A DNA stretch of 49,058 bases from Acidovorax sp. CF316 (lineage in GTDB: Bacteria > Pseudomonadota > Gammaproteobacteria > Burkholderiales > Burkholderiaceae_C), in NCBI RefSeq assembly GCF_000276605.1, contig NZ_AKJX01000129.1:1-49058 (forward strand), read 5' to 3'. The notes beneath the pieces were generated by a model, which was given only the letters and a program-made list of their open reading frames with translations, made no database searches and was not told the origin of the DNA. A program made the position numbers and the translations under genes. Positions 24,944-33,009 of the stretch are shown here, one piece after another (position 1 is the stretch's first letter; the number at the start of each line of letters is the position of its first letter).

Positions 24944-26920
24944 ATGACCCGTGCCGCAGACCTTGTCGAGACCGATGCGAGCGAGCGCATCAGTGAGGAG
25001 CTGATCCAGCTGCTGCACCGCGCCGGCTCCTCCGAGGAGCTTGCGGCCTGCCTGGCGCGCGTGGAGTCGCTTCCCGACGCAACGGCCCGCAAGCCAGACC
25101 TTCTGGAGCTGGTGCGCATGGCGATGGCCATTCGCAACCGCCTGGACGTGCAGCACCAGCGCGAGAGCGGGATGCTGGCCGTCATCGAGTCCGCGCGCGA
25201 CCTCTCCAGCCGCCTGGACCTGCCCGAGCTGCTGGCCACGGTGGTGTCGCGGGCCCGCCGGCTCCTGGGGTCGCAGGTGGCTTGGCTGTCGGCCTACGAC
25301 GCGGGCCTGGACGCCTTTCACGTGCTGACGGCCGATGGCGCGTTGTCGCGCGGCACCGGTGAGATGCTGGCGGGGCGCGACCTGGGTATCGTGAGTGTGG
25401 TGGTCCAGACCCGGCTGCCCTTCACCACCGCCGACTACCTGCATGACACCCGCTTCCCCCACGACCCGCAGCTGGACGTGACGTTTCGGGAGGAGGGCAT
25501 TGCCGCGGTGGTCGGGGTGCCGCTGCTGTGGGAGGACGAGGTCATCGGCCTGCTCTTCGTGGCCGACCGGTACCACCGGACGCATACCGCGCACAACATC
25601 TCCATCCTCAGCACCCTGGCGACGCATGCGGCCGTGGCCATCAAGAACGCCATGGCGTTCGAGCAGACCCATGCGGCGCTGCGCAGTGCCGAGATGGCCC
25701 ATGCGCAACTGGAGCGACATGCCCTGAGCGTGCAGGCTGCGGCCGAGGCGCATGACCAGATGACCACGCTGCTGGCCAAGGGCGCCACGCTGGCCACCAT
25801 CTGCCAGTCGGTCGCGCAGATCATGGAGGGCGAGGTGCTGGTGCTCGACGAGGTCGGCCAGACCATCGGTCGGGGCGCAGCCGAGGGCTACCAGGGCCAG
25901 GGTGCCGGTGCGTACCGACCCCATGGAGAGCACAGCGACGCTCTGTCACGTGCGCTGGGTGACAGCCGCCGCATCGGTCGCTCGGTGGTGGCCTACGAAG
26001 CGCTGGGCGAGACCTGCCGCCTCATCACGGTGATCGGTGGCAACGATGTACTCGGAACGATGCTGCTGTTCAGCGGGGCGGCGCTGGATGAAGTGGCGAT
26101 ACGCACGTATGAGCGATGCGCGAGCATCGTGGGCATCGTGCTGCTGTCGCGAGAGCGCGCGGAGGCCTCGCAAAGCCGTGATCTGTCCAGCCTGCTGCGC
26201 AGCCTGCTGTCACCCCGCCAGGACGACCTTCACCTGCTCGGCGACCGTGCCGGGCGGTTCGGGGTGGACCTGTCGCGGCCCACGTCCCTGCTGTTGCTGG
26301 AAACACGCGCCCCCGAGACCGGGTACCTGGCACGGTGGCTGCGCTCCGCGCAGGTGCTGCCGCACATCCTCTTCGATGAAATCGATGGCGTGCTGACCGT
26401 GCTGTGTGCCACGACCCGCGCGGACGATGTCCGGCGCACCATCGACAGCGCGGCACGGCAGCATTTCGGGGCGGGCTTCCTCGGAGTGGTCTCTCGCCCC
26501 ATCGCGCAGCCTTCGGAGATCCCCGCACTCCACTCGTCGCTGCGCCGTGCGCTTCCGGTGATGGCCCGCGTGGGCATGCGCGGAGTGATCATCGGCCAGA
26601 ACGAGATGGCGCTGTACTCCACGCTGTTCGAGACGCATGACCAGGCAAGCCTGCATGCCTATCTCCAGAGCACCATCGGCGCCCTCGTCGCCTATGACGC
26701 AAAGCGGGGCTCGGAGCTGGTGGCCACGCTGCTGGCCTACTTTGATTGCAACCAGAACGCCAAGGCCGCAGCCGAGCGGCTGGGCATCCATGTGAACACC
26801 ATCCGGCAGAGGCTGGCGACCGCGGAAGGACTGGCCGGGCACTGGGGCAACGCGCTGCGTGCGCTGGAGATCCATGTGTCCTTGAGGCTCTGGGTCCTCA
26901 GTGGGCGCACGCAGGCCTGA
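24944..26920 (+). CDS. GAF-domain PucR-type transcriptional regulator
   Basis: A 658-residue regulator. A GAF sensor domain lies at about 85-250 (SSRLDLPELLATVVSRARRLLG, GIAAVVGVPLLWEDEVIGLLFVADRYHR), followed by a short helical linker and a second sensor-like region. The C-terminal PucR-type helix-turn-helix is LVATLLAYFDCNQNAKAAAERLGIHVNTIRQRL (about 595-635). ATG 24944 has GGAG nine bp upstream. Related regulators act next to aromatic and organic-acid gene clusters. Its divergent position makes it the likely activator of the SDR/Liv/BKACE/tannase operon, with the inverted repeat at 24773-24813 as candidate site. Confidence 0.88.
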   Translation: MTRAADLVETDASERISEELIQLLHRAGSSEELAACLARVESLPDATARKPDLLELVRMAMAIRNRLDVQHQRESGMLAVIESARDLSSRLDLPELLATVVSRARRLLGSQVAWLSAYDAGLDAFHVLTADGALSRGTGEMLAGRDLGIVSVVVQTRLPFTTADYLHDTRFPHDPQLDVTFREEGIAAVVGVPLLWEDEVIGLLFVADRYHRTHTAHNISILSTLATHAAVAIKNAMAFEQTHAALRSAEMAHAQLERHALSVQAAAEAHDQMTTLLAKGATLATICQSVAQIMEGEVLVLDEVGQTIGRGAAEGYQGQGAGAYRPHGEHSDALSRALGDSRRIGRSVVAYEALGETCRLITVIGGNDVLGTMLLFSGAALDEVAIRTYERCASIVGIVLLSRERAEASQSRDLSSLLRSLLSPRQDDLHLLGDRAGRFGVDLSRPTSLLLLETRAPETGYLARWLRSAQVLPHILFDEIDGVLTVLCATTRADDVRRTIDSAARQHFGAGFLGVVSRPIAQPSEIPALHSSLRRALPVMARVGMRGVIIGQNEMALYSTLFETHDQASLHAYLQSTIGALVAYDAKRGSELVATLLAYFDCNQNAKAAAERLGIHVNTIRQRLATAEGLAGHWGNALRALEIHVSLRLWVLSGRTQA

Positions 26921-27018
26921 CCTGCGCGGGCAGTGCAGGGCAGGGCTTCGCCGCAGGGCGAGCACCGCACCTGCCGCAAGCCGGTGCGATGGTGGTGAGC
27001 ACGCGGGCTGGCGGCCCC

Positions 27019-28512
27019 TCAGCCCCAGGACAGCGCCGAGAGATCGTTGGCAAAGATCGGCGCGTCCTTCCACAGCCCGCGCAGGTTGCGCGCCGCCACG
27101 GTGATGAACTGCGGCTGGTAGAGGTAGGTGTGCACCGCGTCCTCGGCCAGCAGCCGCTGGGCGTCGCCCAGGTAGCGCTGGCGGTCCGCCGTGCGCAGGC
27201 TGCTCTTGGTCTTCTCGAAGATCTCGTTGAACTTGGCCGACTGGTAGCCCCAGTAGTACTCGGGCTTGGTGTAGTTCACCAGGTCGAAGGGCTCCACATG
27301 CAGGATCAGGGTGAGGTCGTAGTTCTTCTGGCCATAGGTTCCGCTGATCCACTGCGCCCATTCGACGTTCTGGATCTTGGCGATGATCCCGATCTTGGCG
27401 AGCTGGGCCGCGATCAGCTCGCCGCCCTGGCGCGCGTAGGGCGGCGGGGGCAGCACGAAGCTCAGTTCCAGCGGCGTCTTGACGCCGGCTTCCGCCAGCA
27501 GGCGCTTGGCCTTCTCGATGTCGAAGGGGTTCACGCCCGTGGTGTCCACGTAGCCGGGCGCGCCGGGCACATAGTGGCTTCCGATCGGTACGCCACGGCC
27601 ATCCACGGCAGCGGCGATGACGGCCTTGCGGTCGATGGCCGATGCAATGGCCCGGCGCACGCGGACATCGTCCAGCGGCTTCCTGGCGTTGTTGAGGGCC
27701 AGGATGGTCTTGCCGCGCGAGGCATTGAAGACCACCTGGAAGCGCTTGTCCCGCTCGAACTGCGGCAGGGTGCGCGATACGGACGCGTGCGGAAACAGGT
27801 CCACGTCACCCGCCAGCAGGGAGGTGGTCTGCGCGGCCGGCTCGGAGATGAAGCGGAAGGTCACGCGCGGGATCTGCACTGCGTTGGCATCGCGCCAGCC
27901 CGCCCATTTGGTCAGCGCGATCAGCGAGCCCTTGTTCCAGGCGCCCAACTGGTAGGGGCCCGTGCCCACGGGACGGGTTTCGTTGGTGTCTGCGGTCTTG
28001 GGCTCGACGATGATGGCCGTGGCTTGCCCCAGCAGGAACAGCAGGTCGGGCTCGATGTCCTTGTTGAGCACGACCACGGTGTGCTCGTCGACCACGCGCG
28101 TCGTGAGGCCGCTGAAGAGGCGCCGGTCCTTGTTGGTGCTCTTCTCGCCGCCCGCGCGGTCGAACGAGAACTTCACGGCCTGCGCATTGAAGGGCTCTCC
28201 ATTGTGGAACCTGATGCCCTTGCGCAGCCTGAAGGTGGTGGTCTTCAGATCGGGCGACACCTCCCAGCTCTCGGCCAGCAGGGGGTTGACGCTGCCGTCG
28301 GACTGGATCTTGGTGAGCGTCTCGAAGATGTTGTAGAGCACCACTTCGGCGATCTCCGCGCCCGCCTTGGCGGTCGGATCGAGCCCTGTGGGCTCCAGCG
28401 TCAGGCCGATCACGAGGCTGTCTTTCTTCTTCTGCGCAAATGCGCGGGGCACGGCCATTGGGGTTGCGGCGGCTGCGGCGCCACTGGCCAGCAAGGTACG
28501 GCGTTTCAACAA
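27019..28512 (-). CDS. Peptide/nickel-type ABC substrate-binding protein (SBP family 5), orphan
   Basis: A 497-residue periplasmic receptor of the DppA/OppA family. The start chosen is TTG 28512 because AGGAA lies about seven bp upstream and the signal peptide then begins LLKRRTLLASGAAAAATP (twin Arg, cleavage near RAFA-Q). ATG 28560 would add 16 residues with no signal character. Family motifs are LAESWEVSPDLKTTTFRLRKGIRFHNGEPFNA, VRRAIASAIDRKAV and GELIAAQLAKIGI. No permease or ATPase genes are nearby, so it must work with a transporter encoded elsewhere. It is convergent with the PucR-type gene. Confidence 0.9.
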   Translation of the reverse strand: MLKRRTLLASGAAAAATPMAVPRAFAQKKKDSLVIGLTLEPTGLDPTAKAGAEIAEVVLYNIFETLTKIQSDGSVNPLLAESWEVSPDLKTTTFRLRKGIRFHNGEPFNAQAVKFSFDRAGGEKSTNKDRRLFSGLTTRVVDEHTVVVLNKDIEPDLLFLLGQATAIIVEPKTADTNETRPVGTGPYQLGAWNKGSLIALTKWAGWRDANAVQIPRVTFRFISEPAAQTTSLLAGDVDLFPHASVSRTLPQFERDKRFQVVFNASRGKTILALNNARKPLDDVRVRRAIASAIDRKAVIAAAVDGRGVPIGSHYVPGAPGYVDTTGVNPFDIEKAKRLLAEAGVKTPLELSFVLPPPPYARQGGELIAAQLAKIGIIAKIQNVEWAQWISGTYGQKNYDLTLILHVEPFDLVNYTKPEYYWGYQSAKFNEIFEKTKSSLRTADRQRYLGDAQRLLAEDAVHTYLYQPQFITVAARNLRGLWKDAPIFANDLSALSWG

Positions 28513-28832
28513 GTTGGATTCCTGGGGAAGAGGAGATGTTCGATGTCGGGAATGCGCCACTGCACAAAGAATGCAAGGGCACGCAAGTGCGCCGCATCAT
28601 CTGCGAGGGGCGGGGCGCCGTGCAACCAGATGCTTATGACCGAATCGTCCATGAGCACGCATGCGGGCCCATGGCGATCGGTTGCCCCCTGGAGCGCCGT
28701 GGCGGAACGCAGGTTTTCCACCTTTGCTTCCTCGGAATGGGTCTAAGAAGAAGAATCGTTGTGCCCCTTGCCGGCGTGGCGATCCGGCCGGGGGCGCATT
28801 GCCTACACCGCGCCCCGGTTCCGTAGTAGCAT

Positions 28833-28908
28833 GGAAGCGCCGCAGCACCAGCGGCTTCCTCCCTCGTGACCATCACGAGTTCAAGCCCGCCTCCATACGG
28901 GCTTTTTT
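28833..28908 (+). ncRNA. Probable small RNA: three hairpins, two CCUCC motifs, own terminator
   Basis: About 76 nt with no coding frame. Hairpin 1: GGAAGC (28833-28838) with GCTTCC (28854-28859), extended inside by CGC/GCG. Hairpin 2: CTCGTGA (28863-28869) with TCACGAG (28873-28879), perfect, loop CCA. Hairpin 3: AAGCCCG (28883-28889) with CGGGCTT (28898-28904) and T6, an intrinsic terminator. CCTCC occurs between hairpins 1 and 2 (28858-28862) and again in the terminator loop (28890-28894); such motifs can pair with Shine-Dalgarno sequences. A weak promoter (TTGCCT 28799, TAGTAG 28824) would start transcription at about 28834. No known family is assigned. Confidence 0.6.
28883..28908 (+). 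terminator. Intrinsic terminator of the putative small RNA
   Basis: The 7-bp stem AAGCCCG/CGGGCTT encloses the 8-nt loop CCTCCATA and is followed by six T. It cannot serve the neighbouring protein gene, which runs left, so it implies a rightward transcript starting in the preceding gap. Confidence 0.85.
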
Positions 28909-29017
28909 CCGTGCGGTGCAGGGCGGATCGGGCAGGCTGCCGACCTGCGGCCTGTACCGTGAGCGAGGCTCCGGGCAGGCCTGCGCAGGTCGGATGCAAA
29001 AAATTTTGGTGCCGAAG

Positions 29018-29046
29018 TTTGCAAGCCCAAAAAATGGCGCTATAAT
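29018..29046 (+). promoter_or_regulatory. Sigma-70 promoter of tRNA-Gly
   Basis: The -35 TTTGCA (29018-29023) and a consensus -10 TATAAT (29041-29046) are separated by 17 bp. Transcription would begin near 29053, 44 bp upstream of the mature tRNA. The region is AT-rich against the GC-rich background. Confidence 0.8.
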
Positions 29047-29096
29047 TTGAGTCTTGCTGATGCAGACTGACGGTAACGACAGTAGTTCAGTGAAAT

Positions 29097-29172
29097 GCGG
29101 GAATAGCTCAGTTGGTAGAGCGCAACCTTGCCAAGGTTGAGGTCGAGAGTTCGAGACTCTTTTCCCGCTCCA
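29097..29172 (+). tRNA. tRNA-Gly (GCC)
   Basis: A 76-nt cloverleaf. The acceptor GCGGGAA (29097-29103) pairs with TTCCCGC (29162-29168), the discriminator is T29169 and CCA is encoded at 29170-29172. The anticodon stem CAACC/GGTTG encloses TTGCCAA, anticodon GCC. The D-arm AGCTCAGTTGGTAGAGC and T-arm GAGAGTTCGAGACTC are normal. It is followed by an intrinsic terminator and has its own promoter. Confidence 0.97.
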
Positions 29173-29177
29173 GATTC

Positions 29178-29206
29178 AAAAAGGGAAGCTTAGGCTTCCC
29201 TTTTTT
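29178..29206 (+). terminator. Intrinsic terminator after tRNA-Gly
   Basis: The stem AAGGGAAGC/GCTTCCCTT around the loop TTAG is followed by six T. It separates tRNA-Gly from tRNA-Leu into different transcripts. Confidence 0.9.
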
Positions 29207-29264
29207 CTTGGCGTTGCAATGCGCACCCGTGAGGGACGGCTTTGTGACCGGATGCGACAGGGCA

Positions 29265-29293
29265 TTGCACACCCGCACGGCCCACGCTACGCT
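29265..29293 (+). promoter_or_regulatory. Sigma-70 promoter of tRNA-Leu
   Basis: The -35 TTGCAC (29265-29270) and -10 TACGCT (29288-29293) are spaced by 17 bp, 44 bp before the tRNA 5' end. With the preceding terminator this indicates independent transcription of tRNA-Leu. Confidence 0.6.
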
Positions 29294-29337
29294 GCAGCGC
29301 AGGTCCGTACCGCGTACGCACCCCGCTGGCAGCCGGC

Positions 29338-29430
29338 GCCCCGATGGTGAAATTGGTAGACACTGCGGACTTAAAATCCGCCGCTTTCCTGAAAAGGGGC
29401 GTGCCGGTTCGACCCCGGCTCGGGGCACCA
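29338..29430 (+). tRNA. tRNA-Leu (TAA)
   Basis: A 93-nt class II tRNA with a long variable arm. The acceptor GCCCCGA (29338-29344) pairs with TCGGGGC (29420-29426), the discriminator is A29427 and CCA lies at 29428-29430. The anticodon loop CTTAAAA between GCGGA and TCCGC gives anticodon TAA (UUA codons). Size, discriminator and variable arm identify leucine. Confidence 0.96.
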
Positions 29431-29555
29431 GATAACGGGTTGTAGCTATCAATTGCATAGCTTTCCTTTCCACCAGTCACTTGGCGGGCCTCCCCGCCTG
29501 GCCGCTGTCCACCCTGGCTCGCGCACAATGCATGCGGGACCACCCAGGAGTTGCG

Positions 29556-30809
29556 ATGCCCCGCCCCCCGTACCTGTCGACGATCATCGCCCTGTGGCTC
29601 TCCTTCGGTGGGGCGGTGTGTGCGCAGGCTGCACCCGACGAGGTGCTGCTGGGCGGCCCCAAGGGCTATCCCCGTGGTGCCAGCGGGCCCCAGGTGCAGC
29701 ACCTGGTCGGCACGGAGCGGCCGGAGAACCTGGTGGACTCCTTCAGCGGCGGGCTGGAAAAGCTGCTGCCCCACCGCACCGTGCGAAAAGGGGTGTCCGC
29801 CTCGCTGCTTGCACGCGCCGAGACGCCGCAGGCGTTCACCTACCTGCACGAGGGCCGGCGCCTGGGCGTCGAGGACTACCTTGCACGCCAGCGGGTGACG
29901 GGCCTGCTGGTCATCAAGGATGGCACGGTGGTGCTGGAGCGCTACCAGTACGGGCGCTCGGAAACCACGCGCTTCCTGTCGGCGTCGATGGCCAAGTCCA
30001 TCGTCGGGCTGCTGGTGGGCATTGCGGTGGAAGAAGGGCGGATCGGTTCGATCGACGACCTGGCCCGGCAGTATGTCCCGGCCCTGGCGGGCCATCCGTA
30101 TGGCGAGACGTCCATCAAGGACCTGCTGCAGATGTCCTCGGGCGTGGGCTTCGCGGAACAGTACGATGGCCGGGACGACCTGGCCGCGCTGATCCGTGAC
30201 ACCATCGAGCAGCAGTCTGCCGGTGCGGCAGCGGCGCTGCTGCCGTACGCCGAGCGGCGCGCGCCGGCCGGCCGCATGTTCTATTACTCTTCGGCCGACA
30301 CCCAGGTGCTGGGCCTGGTGCTGCGTGCCGCCACCGGCATGCCGGTGGCCGACTACCTGGGCACGCGCATCTGGCAGCCCATGGGGGCGGAGGACGATGC
30401 CAGCTACCTCATCGACGCGGCCGGCCAGGAGGCGACCTTCGCCTTCCTGCATGCCAGGCTGCGCGACTTTGGCCGGCTGGGCATGCTGGCGGCCAACGGC
30501 GGTCGCGCCAACGGCCGGCAGATCGTGCCGGCCGCCTGGCTGCAACGCGCCACCGGGGCGGCCGCGCCGCATGCACAGCCGTTCATCGCCAGCTCCTACT
30601 TCGGCTATGGCTACCAGGTCTGGGTGTTTCCCGGCGAACAGCGGCGGTTTGCATTCATCGGCGTGCGTGGCCAGGTGATCTTCGTGGACCCGGCCCTGGG
30701 CCTGGTCCTGGTGCAGACCGCTGTCTGGAAGACGGCGGGTGACCGGGCGGCCCGTGCCGAGTTGCTGGCCTTGTGGCGCGGCATCGTCGAGCACTACGGT
30801 CAGTGGTAG
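29556..30809 (+). CDS. Beta-lactamase-related serine hydrolase (class C fold)
   Basis: A 417-residue exported enzyme with a signal peptide (MPRPPYLSTIIALWLSFGGAVCAQA). AGGAG (29546-29550) lies five bp before ATG 29556. The catalytic SxxK motif is S144-M-A-K147 and the second motif is YSS (Y244) in FYYSSADTQVLG, where class C beta-lactamases have YAN or YSN. Family members are mostly esterases, D-aminopeptidases or 6-aminohexanoate-dimer hydrolases; FLSASMAKS and the length fit the nylon-dimer-hydrolase/EstB group better than AmpC. It stands alone between tRNA-Leu and the convergent Bug genes. No resistance role is implied. Confidence 0.88.
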   Translation: MPRPPYLSTIIALWLSFGGAVCAQAAPDEVLLGGPKGYPRGASGPQVQHLVGTERPENLVDSFSGGLEKLLPHRTVRKGVSASLLARAETPQAFTYLHEGRRLGVEDYLARQRVTGLLVIKDGTVVLERYQYGRSETTRFLSASMAKSIVGLLVGIAVEEGRIGSIDDLARQYVPALAGHPYGETSIKDLLQMSSGVGFAEQYDGRDDLAALIRDTIEQQSAGAAAALLPYAERRAPAGRMFYYSSADTQVLGLVLRAATGMPVADYLGTRIWQPMGAEDDASYLIDAAGQEATFAFLHARLRDFGRLGMLAANGGRANGRQIVPAAWLQRATGAAAPHAQPFIASSYFGYGYQVWVFPGEQRRFAFIGVRGQVIFVDPALGLVLVQTAVWKTAGDRAARAELLALWRGIVEHYGQW

Positions 30810-30817
30810 TGGCGGGG

Positions 30818-30840
30818 GCCGGGCCTCGGCAGGCCCCGGC
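30818..30840. terminator. GC-rich hairpin between convergent genes
   Basis: The stem GCCGGGCCT/AGGCCC(C)GGC with loop CGGC lies in the 40-bp space between the serine hydrolase and the leftward Bug gene. It lacks a T-tract, so termination is only probable. Confidence 0.4.
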
Positions 30841-30849
30841 AGGCACCTG

Positions 30850-31860
30850 CTACTGCTTGGTGAGACCGAGCTTGCGGATGGTCTCACCCCACTGGTCGTA
30901 GGTGGTGCGCGTGAGCGCCGCCAGCGCGGCCGGGCTCGACGACTCGGCCTCGTAGGCGCCCTGGCGGAAGAAGTCGCGCGTGGCCGGCATGGCCAGCACC
31001 TGGGCCAGCGCGGCGTTGAGCCGCTCGAGCACCGGTGCGGGCATGCGGGCCGGCCCGTAGAAGCCGAGCCAGCTCGCCATGTCGATGCCGCTCACGCCCT
31101 GTTCGCCCATGGTGGGCACGTCGGGCAGCAGGGGGCTGCGTTGGGGAGCGGCCACGGCCAGCATGCGCACCTTGCCGGTGGCGGTGTTCTGGATGGCATT
31201 GGGCGCCGCGTCGAAGTAGAACTGCACGCGCCCCGCAAGGAAGTCCTTGGCCGCGTCGGCGCCGCCCTTGTAGGGCACGTGCACCGCATCCAGCCCGGCC
31301 TGGCGCACGAAGGCCTCGCCGTAGATGTGCGAGGAGGTGCCGGTGCCGAAGGAGGCATAGCCGATCTTGCCCGGGTTGGCCTTGATGTAGTCGACCAGCT
31401 CGCGCACCGTGCGTGCGGGCACGCTCGCATGCACGGTCAGCACCAGGGGCCCGCGCGCGCCCAGCGATATCGGCGTGAGGTCCTTGAACGGGTCGTAGCG
31501 CACGCTGGCCAGCGTCTGCGGGTTCTGCGCCACCACGGAGGAGGGCGCATACATCATGGTGTAGCCGTCGGGTGCGGCGCGGATCACCTCCTCGGTCGCC
31601 AGGATGAAGCTCGCGCCCGGCCGGTTTTCCACGATCACTGGTGTCTGCAGCACCTCGCCGAGTTTGGTGGCGACAAAGCGGGCCTGTGCGTCCGAGGCGC
31701 CGCCCGCCGCCAGGCCAAGCACGATGCGGATGGTGCGGCCCTTGGCGGGAAAGGGCTCGGCGCCCAGCGCGCCCAGCGGTGCCAGTGTCGTGCCGAGCGC
31801 GCCCAGCGCCAGCCCGGTGGCAAAGCGCCGGCGGCACAGGTGGAGTGGCATGCCGCTCAT
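30850..31860 (-). CDS. Bug-family tripartite tricarboxylate receptor (tandem copy 2)
   Basis: A 336-residue periplasmic receptor starting at ATG 31860 (MSGMPLHLCRRRFATGLALGALG), which overlaps the preceding Bug stop by ATGA. Bug motifs are TIRIVLGLAAGGASDAQAR, APDGYTMMYAPSS and VPYKGGADAAKD. It is very similar along its whole length to the upstream Bug protein, consistent with tandem duplication. It ends 40 bp from the convergent serine hydrolase. It is probably co-expressed with copy 1 from the divergent promoter at 32.9 kb. Confidence 0.93.
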   Translation of the reverse strand: MSGMPLHLCRRRFATGLALGALGTTLAPLGALGAEPFPAKGRTIRIVLGLAAGGASDAQARFVATKLGEVLQTPVIVENRPGASFILATEEVIRAAPDGYTMMYAPSSVVAQNPQTLASVRYDPFKDLTPISLGARGPLVLTVHASVPARTVRELVDYIKANPGKIGYASFGTGTSSHIYGEAFVRQAGLDAVHVPYKGGADAAKDFLAGRVQFYFDAAPNAIQNTATGKVRMLAVAAPQRSPLLPDVPTMGEQGVSGIDMASWLGFYGPARMPAPVLERLNAALAQVLAMPATRDFFRQGAYEAESSSPAALAALTRTTYDQWGETIRKLGLTKQ

Positions 31861-32855
31861 TGCTTGGCCAACCCGACCTGCTGCACCATCGCGCCCCATT
31901 GCTCGTACGTGGTGCGGGTGATGCTGGCGAACTCCTGCGGCGTGGTGCTGCCGGCCTCGTAGCCGCCGTTGCGGTAGAAGTCGCGCACCTGCGGCATGGC
32001 CAGCACCTGGGCCAGCGCGGTGTTGAGCCTGTCGACCACGGGCTGCGGCATGCGCGCCGGCCCGTAGAAGCCCAGCCAGCTGGGCAGGTCGAGCCCGGCA
32101 TAGCCCTGCTCGGCGAAGGTGGGCACCTCAGGCAACGCGGAGATGCGTGCATTGGCCGCCACGGCCAGGATCTTCACCTTGCCCGTGCCCGCCGTGATGA
32201 TCGCTGACGAGGCCGAGTCGAACATGTACTGCACGCGCCCGCCGATCAGGTCCTTGGCCGCGTCCGAGCCGCCCTTGTAGGGGATGTGCACCGCGTCGAT
32301 GCCGGTCTTCTTCACGAAGGCCTCGCCGTAGATGTGCGACGAGGTGCCTGCGCCAAACGAGGCATAGCTGACCTTTCCGGGGTTGGCCTTCACGTAGGCG
32401 ACCAGTTCCTTCACGTTGCTCACCGGCACGCTGGTGCTCAGCGACAGCACCAGCGGCCCGCGCCCGCCCATCGAGATGGCCGTGAAGTCCTTGAACGGGT
32501 CGTAGGGGACCTGGGCGAAGGTGTGCGGATTCTGCGCCATCGTGGACGAGGGTGCGTACATCAGCGTGTAGCCGTCGGCCGGCGCGCGCGCCACCTCACT
32601 GGCAGCCAGCATGGTGCTGGCACCGGGCCGGTTGTCGACGATGACGCTGGTGCCCAGCACCTCGCCCAGCTTCTGCGCCACGATGCGCGCCTGTGCATCG
32701 GTGCCCCCGCCCGCGGTGAAGCCCACCACGATGCGGATGGGCTTGCCGCCGCGTGCCGGAAAGTCCTGTGCCCGGGCCAGCGGCGCAAGGCCCCAGAAGG
32801 CCGCTGCGCCCGCGGCCAGGCCGAAGGCACGGCGGGTGCCGTGAAGTCGCTTCAT
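31857..32855 (-). CDS. Bug-family tripartite tricarboxylate receptor (tandem copy 1)
   Basis: A 332-residue periplasmic binding protein with a signal peptide cleaved near ARAQ. AAGGAGACATCG precedes ATG 32855. Motifs are IRIVVGFTAGGGTDAQARIVAQKLGEVLG, ADGYTLMYAPSS and SHIYGEAFVKKTGIDAVHIPYKGG. It is the first gene of the leftward arm of the aconitase X locus and shares its promoter region with the FAD oxidoreductase, so it likely binds the compound degraded by that locus. Confidence 0.93.
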   Translation of the reverse strand: MKRLHGTRRAFGLAAGAAAFWGLAPLARAQDFPARGGKPIRIVVGFTAGGGTDAQARIVAQKLGEVLGTSVIVDNRPGASTMLAASEVARAPADGYTLMYAPSSTMAQNPHTFAQVPYDPFKDFTAISMGGRGPLVLSLSTSVPVSNVKELVAYVKANPGKVSYASFGAGTSSHIYGEAFVKKTGIDAVHIPYKGGSDAAKDLIGGRVQYMFDSASSAIITAGTGKVKILAVAANARISALPEVPTFAEQGYAGLDLPSWLGFYGPARMPQPVVDRLNTALAQVLAMPQVRDFYRNGGYEAGSTTPQEFASITRTTYEQWGAMVQQVGLAKQ

Positions 32856-32891
32856 CGATGTCTCCTTGGTTGTTGTTTGTATTTTGGTCTT

Positions 32892-32974
32892 TGAAATCAT
32901 AAAAAGTCCATACAAGCCAGGGAAAACCCTGAAATCATGGCTTTTTATTTTGACAAAATGGAAAATGAAATCAT
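32892..32974. repeat. Three direct copies of TGAAATCAT in a divergent promoter
   Basis: TGAAATCAT occurs at 32892-32900, 32930-32938 and 32966-32974, at offsets of 38 and 36 bp. The third copy lies inside the rightward promoter spacer and the first overlaps a leftward TATGAT. A separate dyad CAGGG-N4-CCCTG spans 32918-32931. This looks like an operator array, and the IclR regulator at 34544 is the natural candidate protein. Confidence 0.6.
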
Positions 32975-32977
32975 AAT
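32950..32977 (+). promoter_or_regulatory. Sigma-70 promoter for the aconitase X operon
   Basis: A consensus -35 TTGACA (32950-32955) and -10 CATAAT (32972-32977) are spaced by 16 bp, about 33 bp before the FAD oxidoreductase start. The region 32870-33000 is strongly AT-rich. A TGAAATCAT copy overlaps the spacer and -10, a position suited to repression. Confidence 0.7.
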
Positions 32978-33009
32978 TCAACGAAATCGACCACCCAAGG
33001 CAGTTATCC

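Noticed and set aside
28889-28896. CGCCTCCA match to the 3' end of tRNA-Cys as an attachment-site remnant
   Set aside because: Only eight bases match (1565-1572 against this site), no integrase is present, and this copy is explained by the small-RNA terminator loop. Chance is likely.
29556-30809. Serine hydrolase as an AmpC-type beta-lactamase
   Set aside because: The SxxK motif is present, but the second motif is YSS rather than Y[AS]N, the sequence context fits the esterase/oligomer-hydrolase group, and no ampR-like regulator is adjacent.
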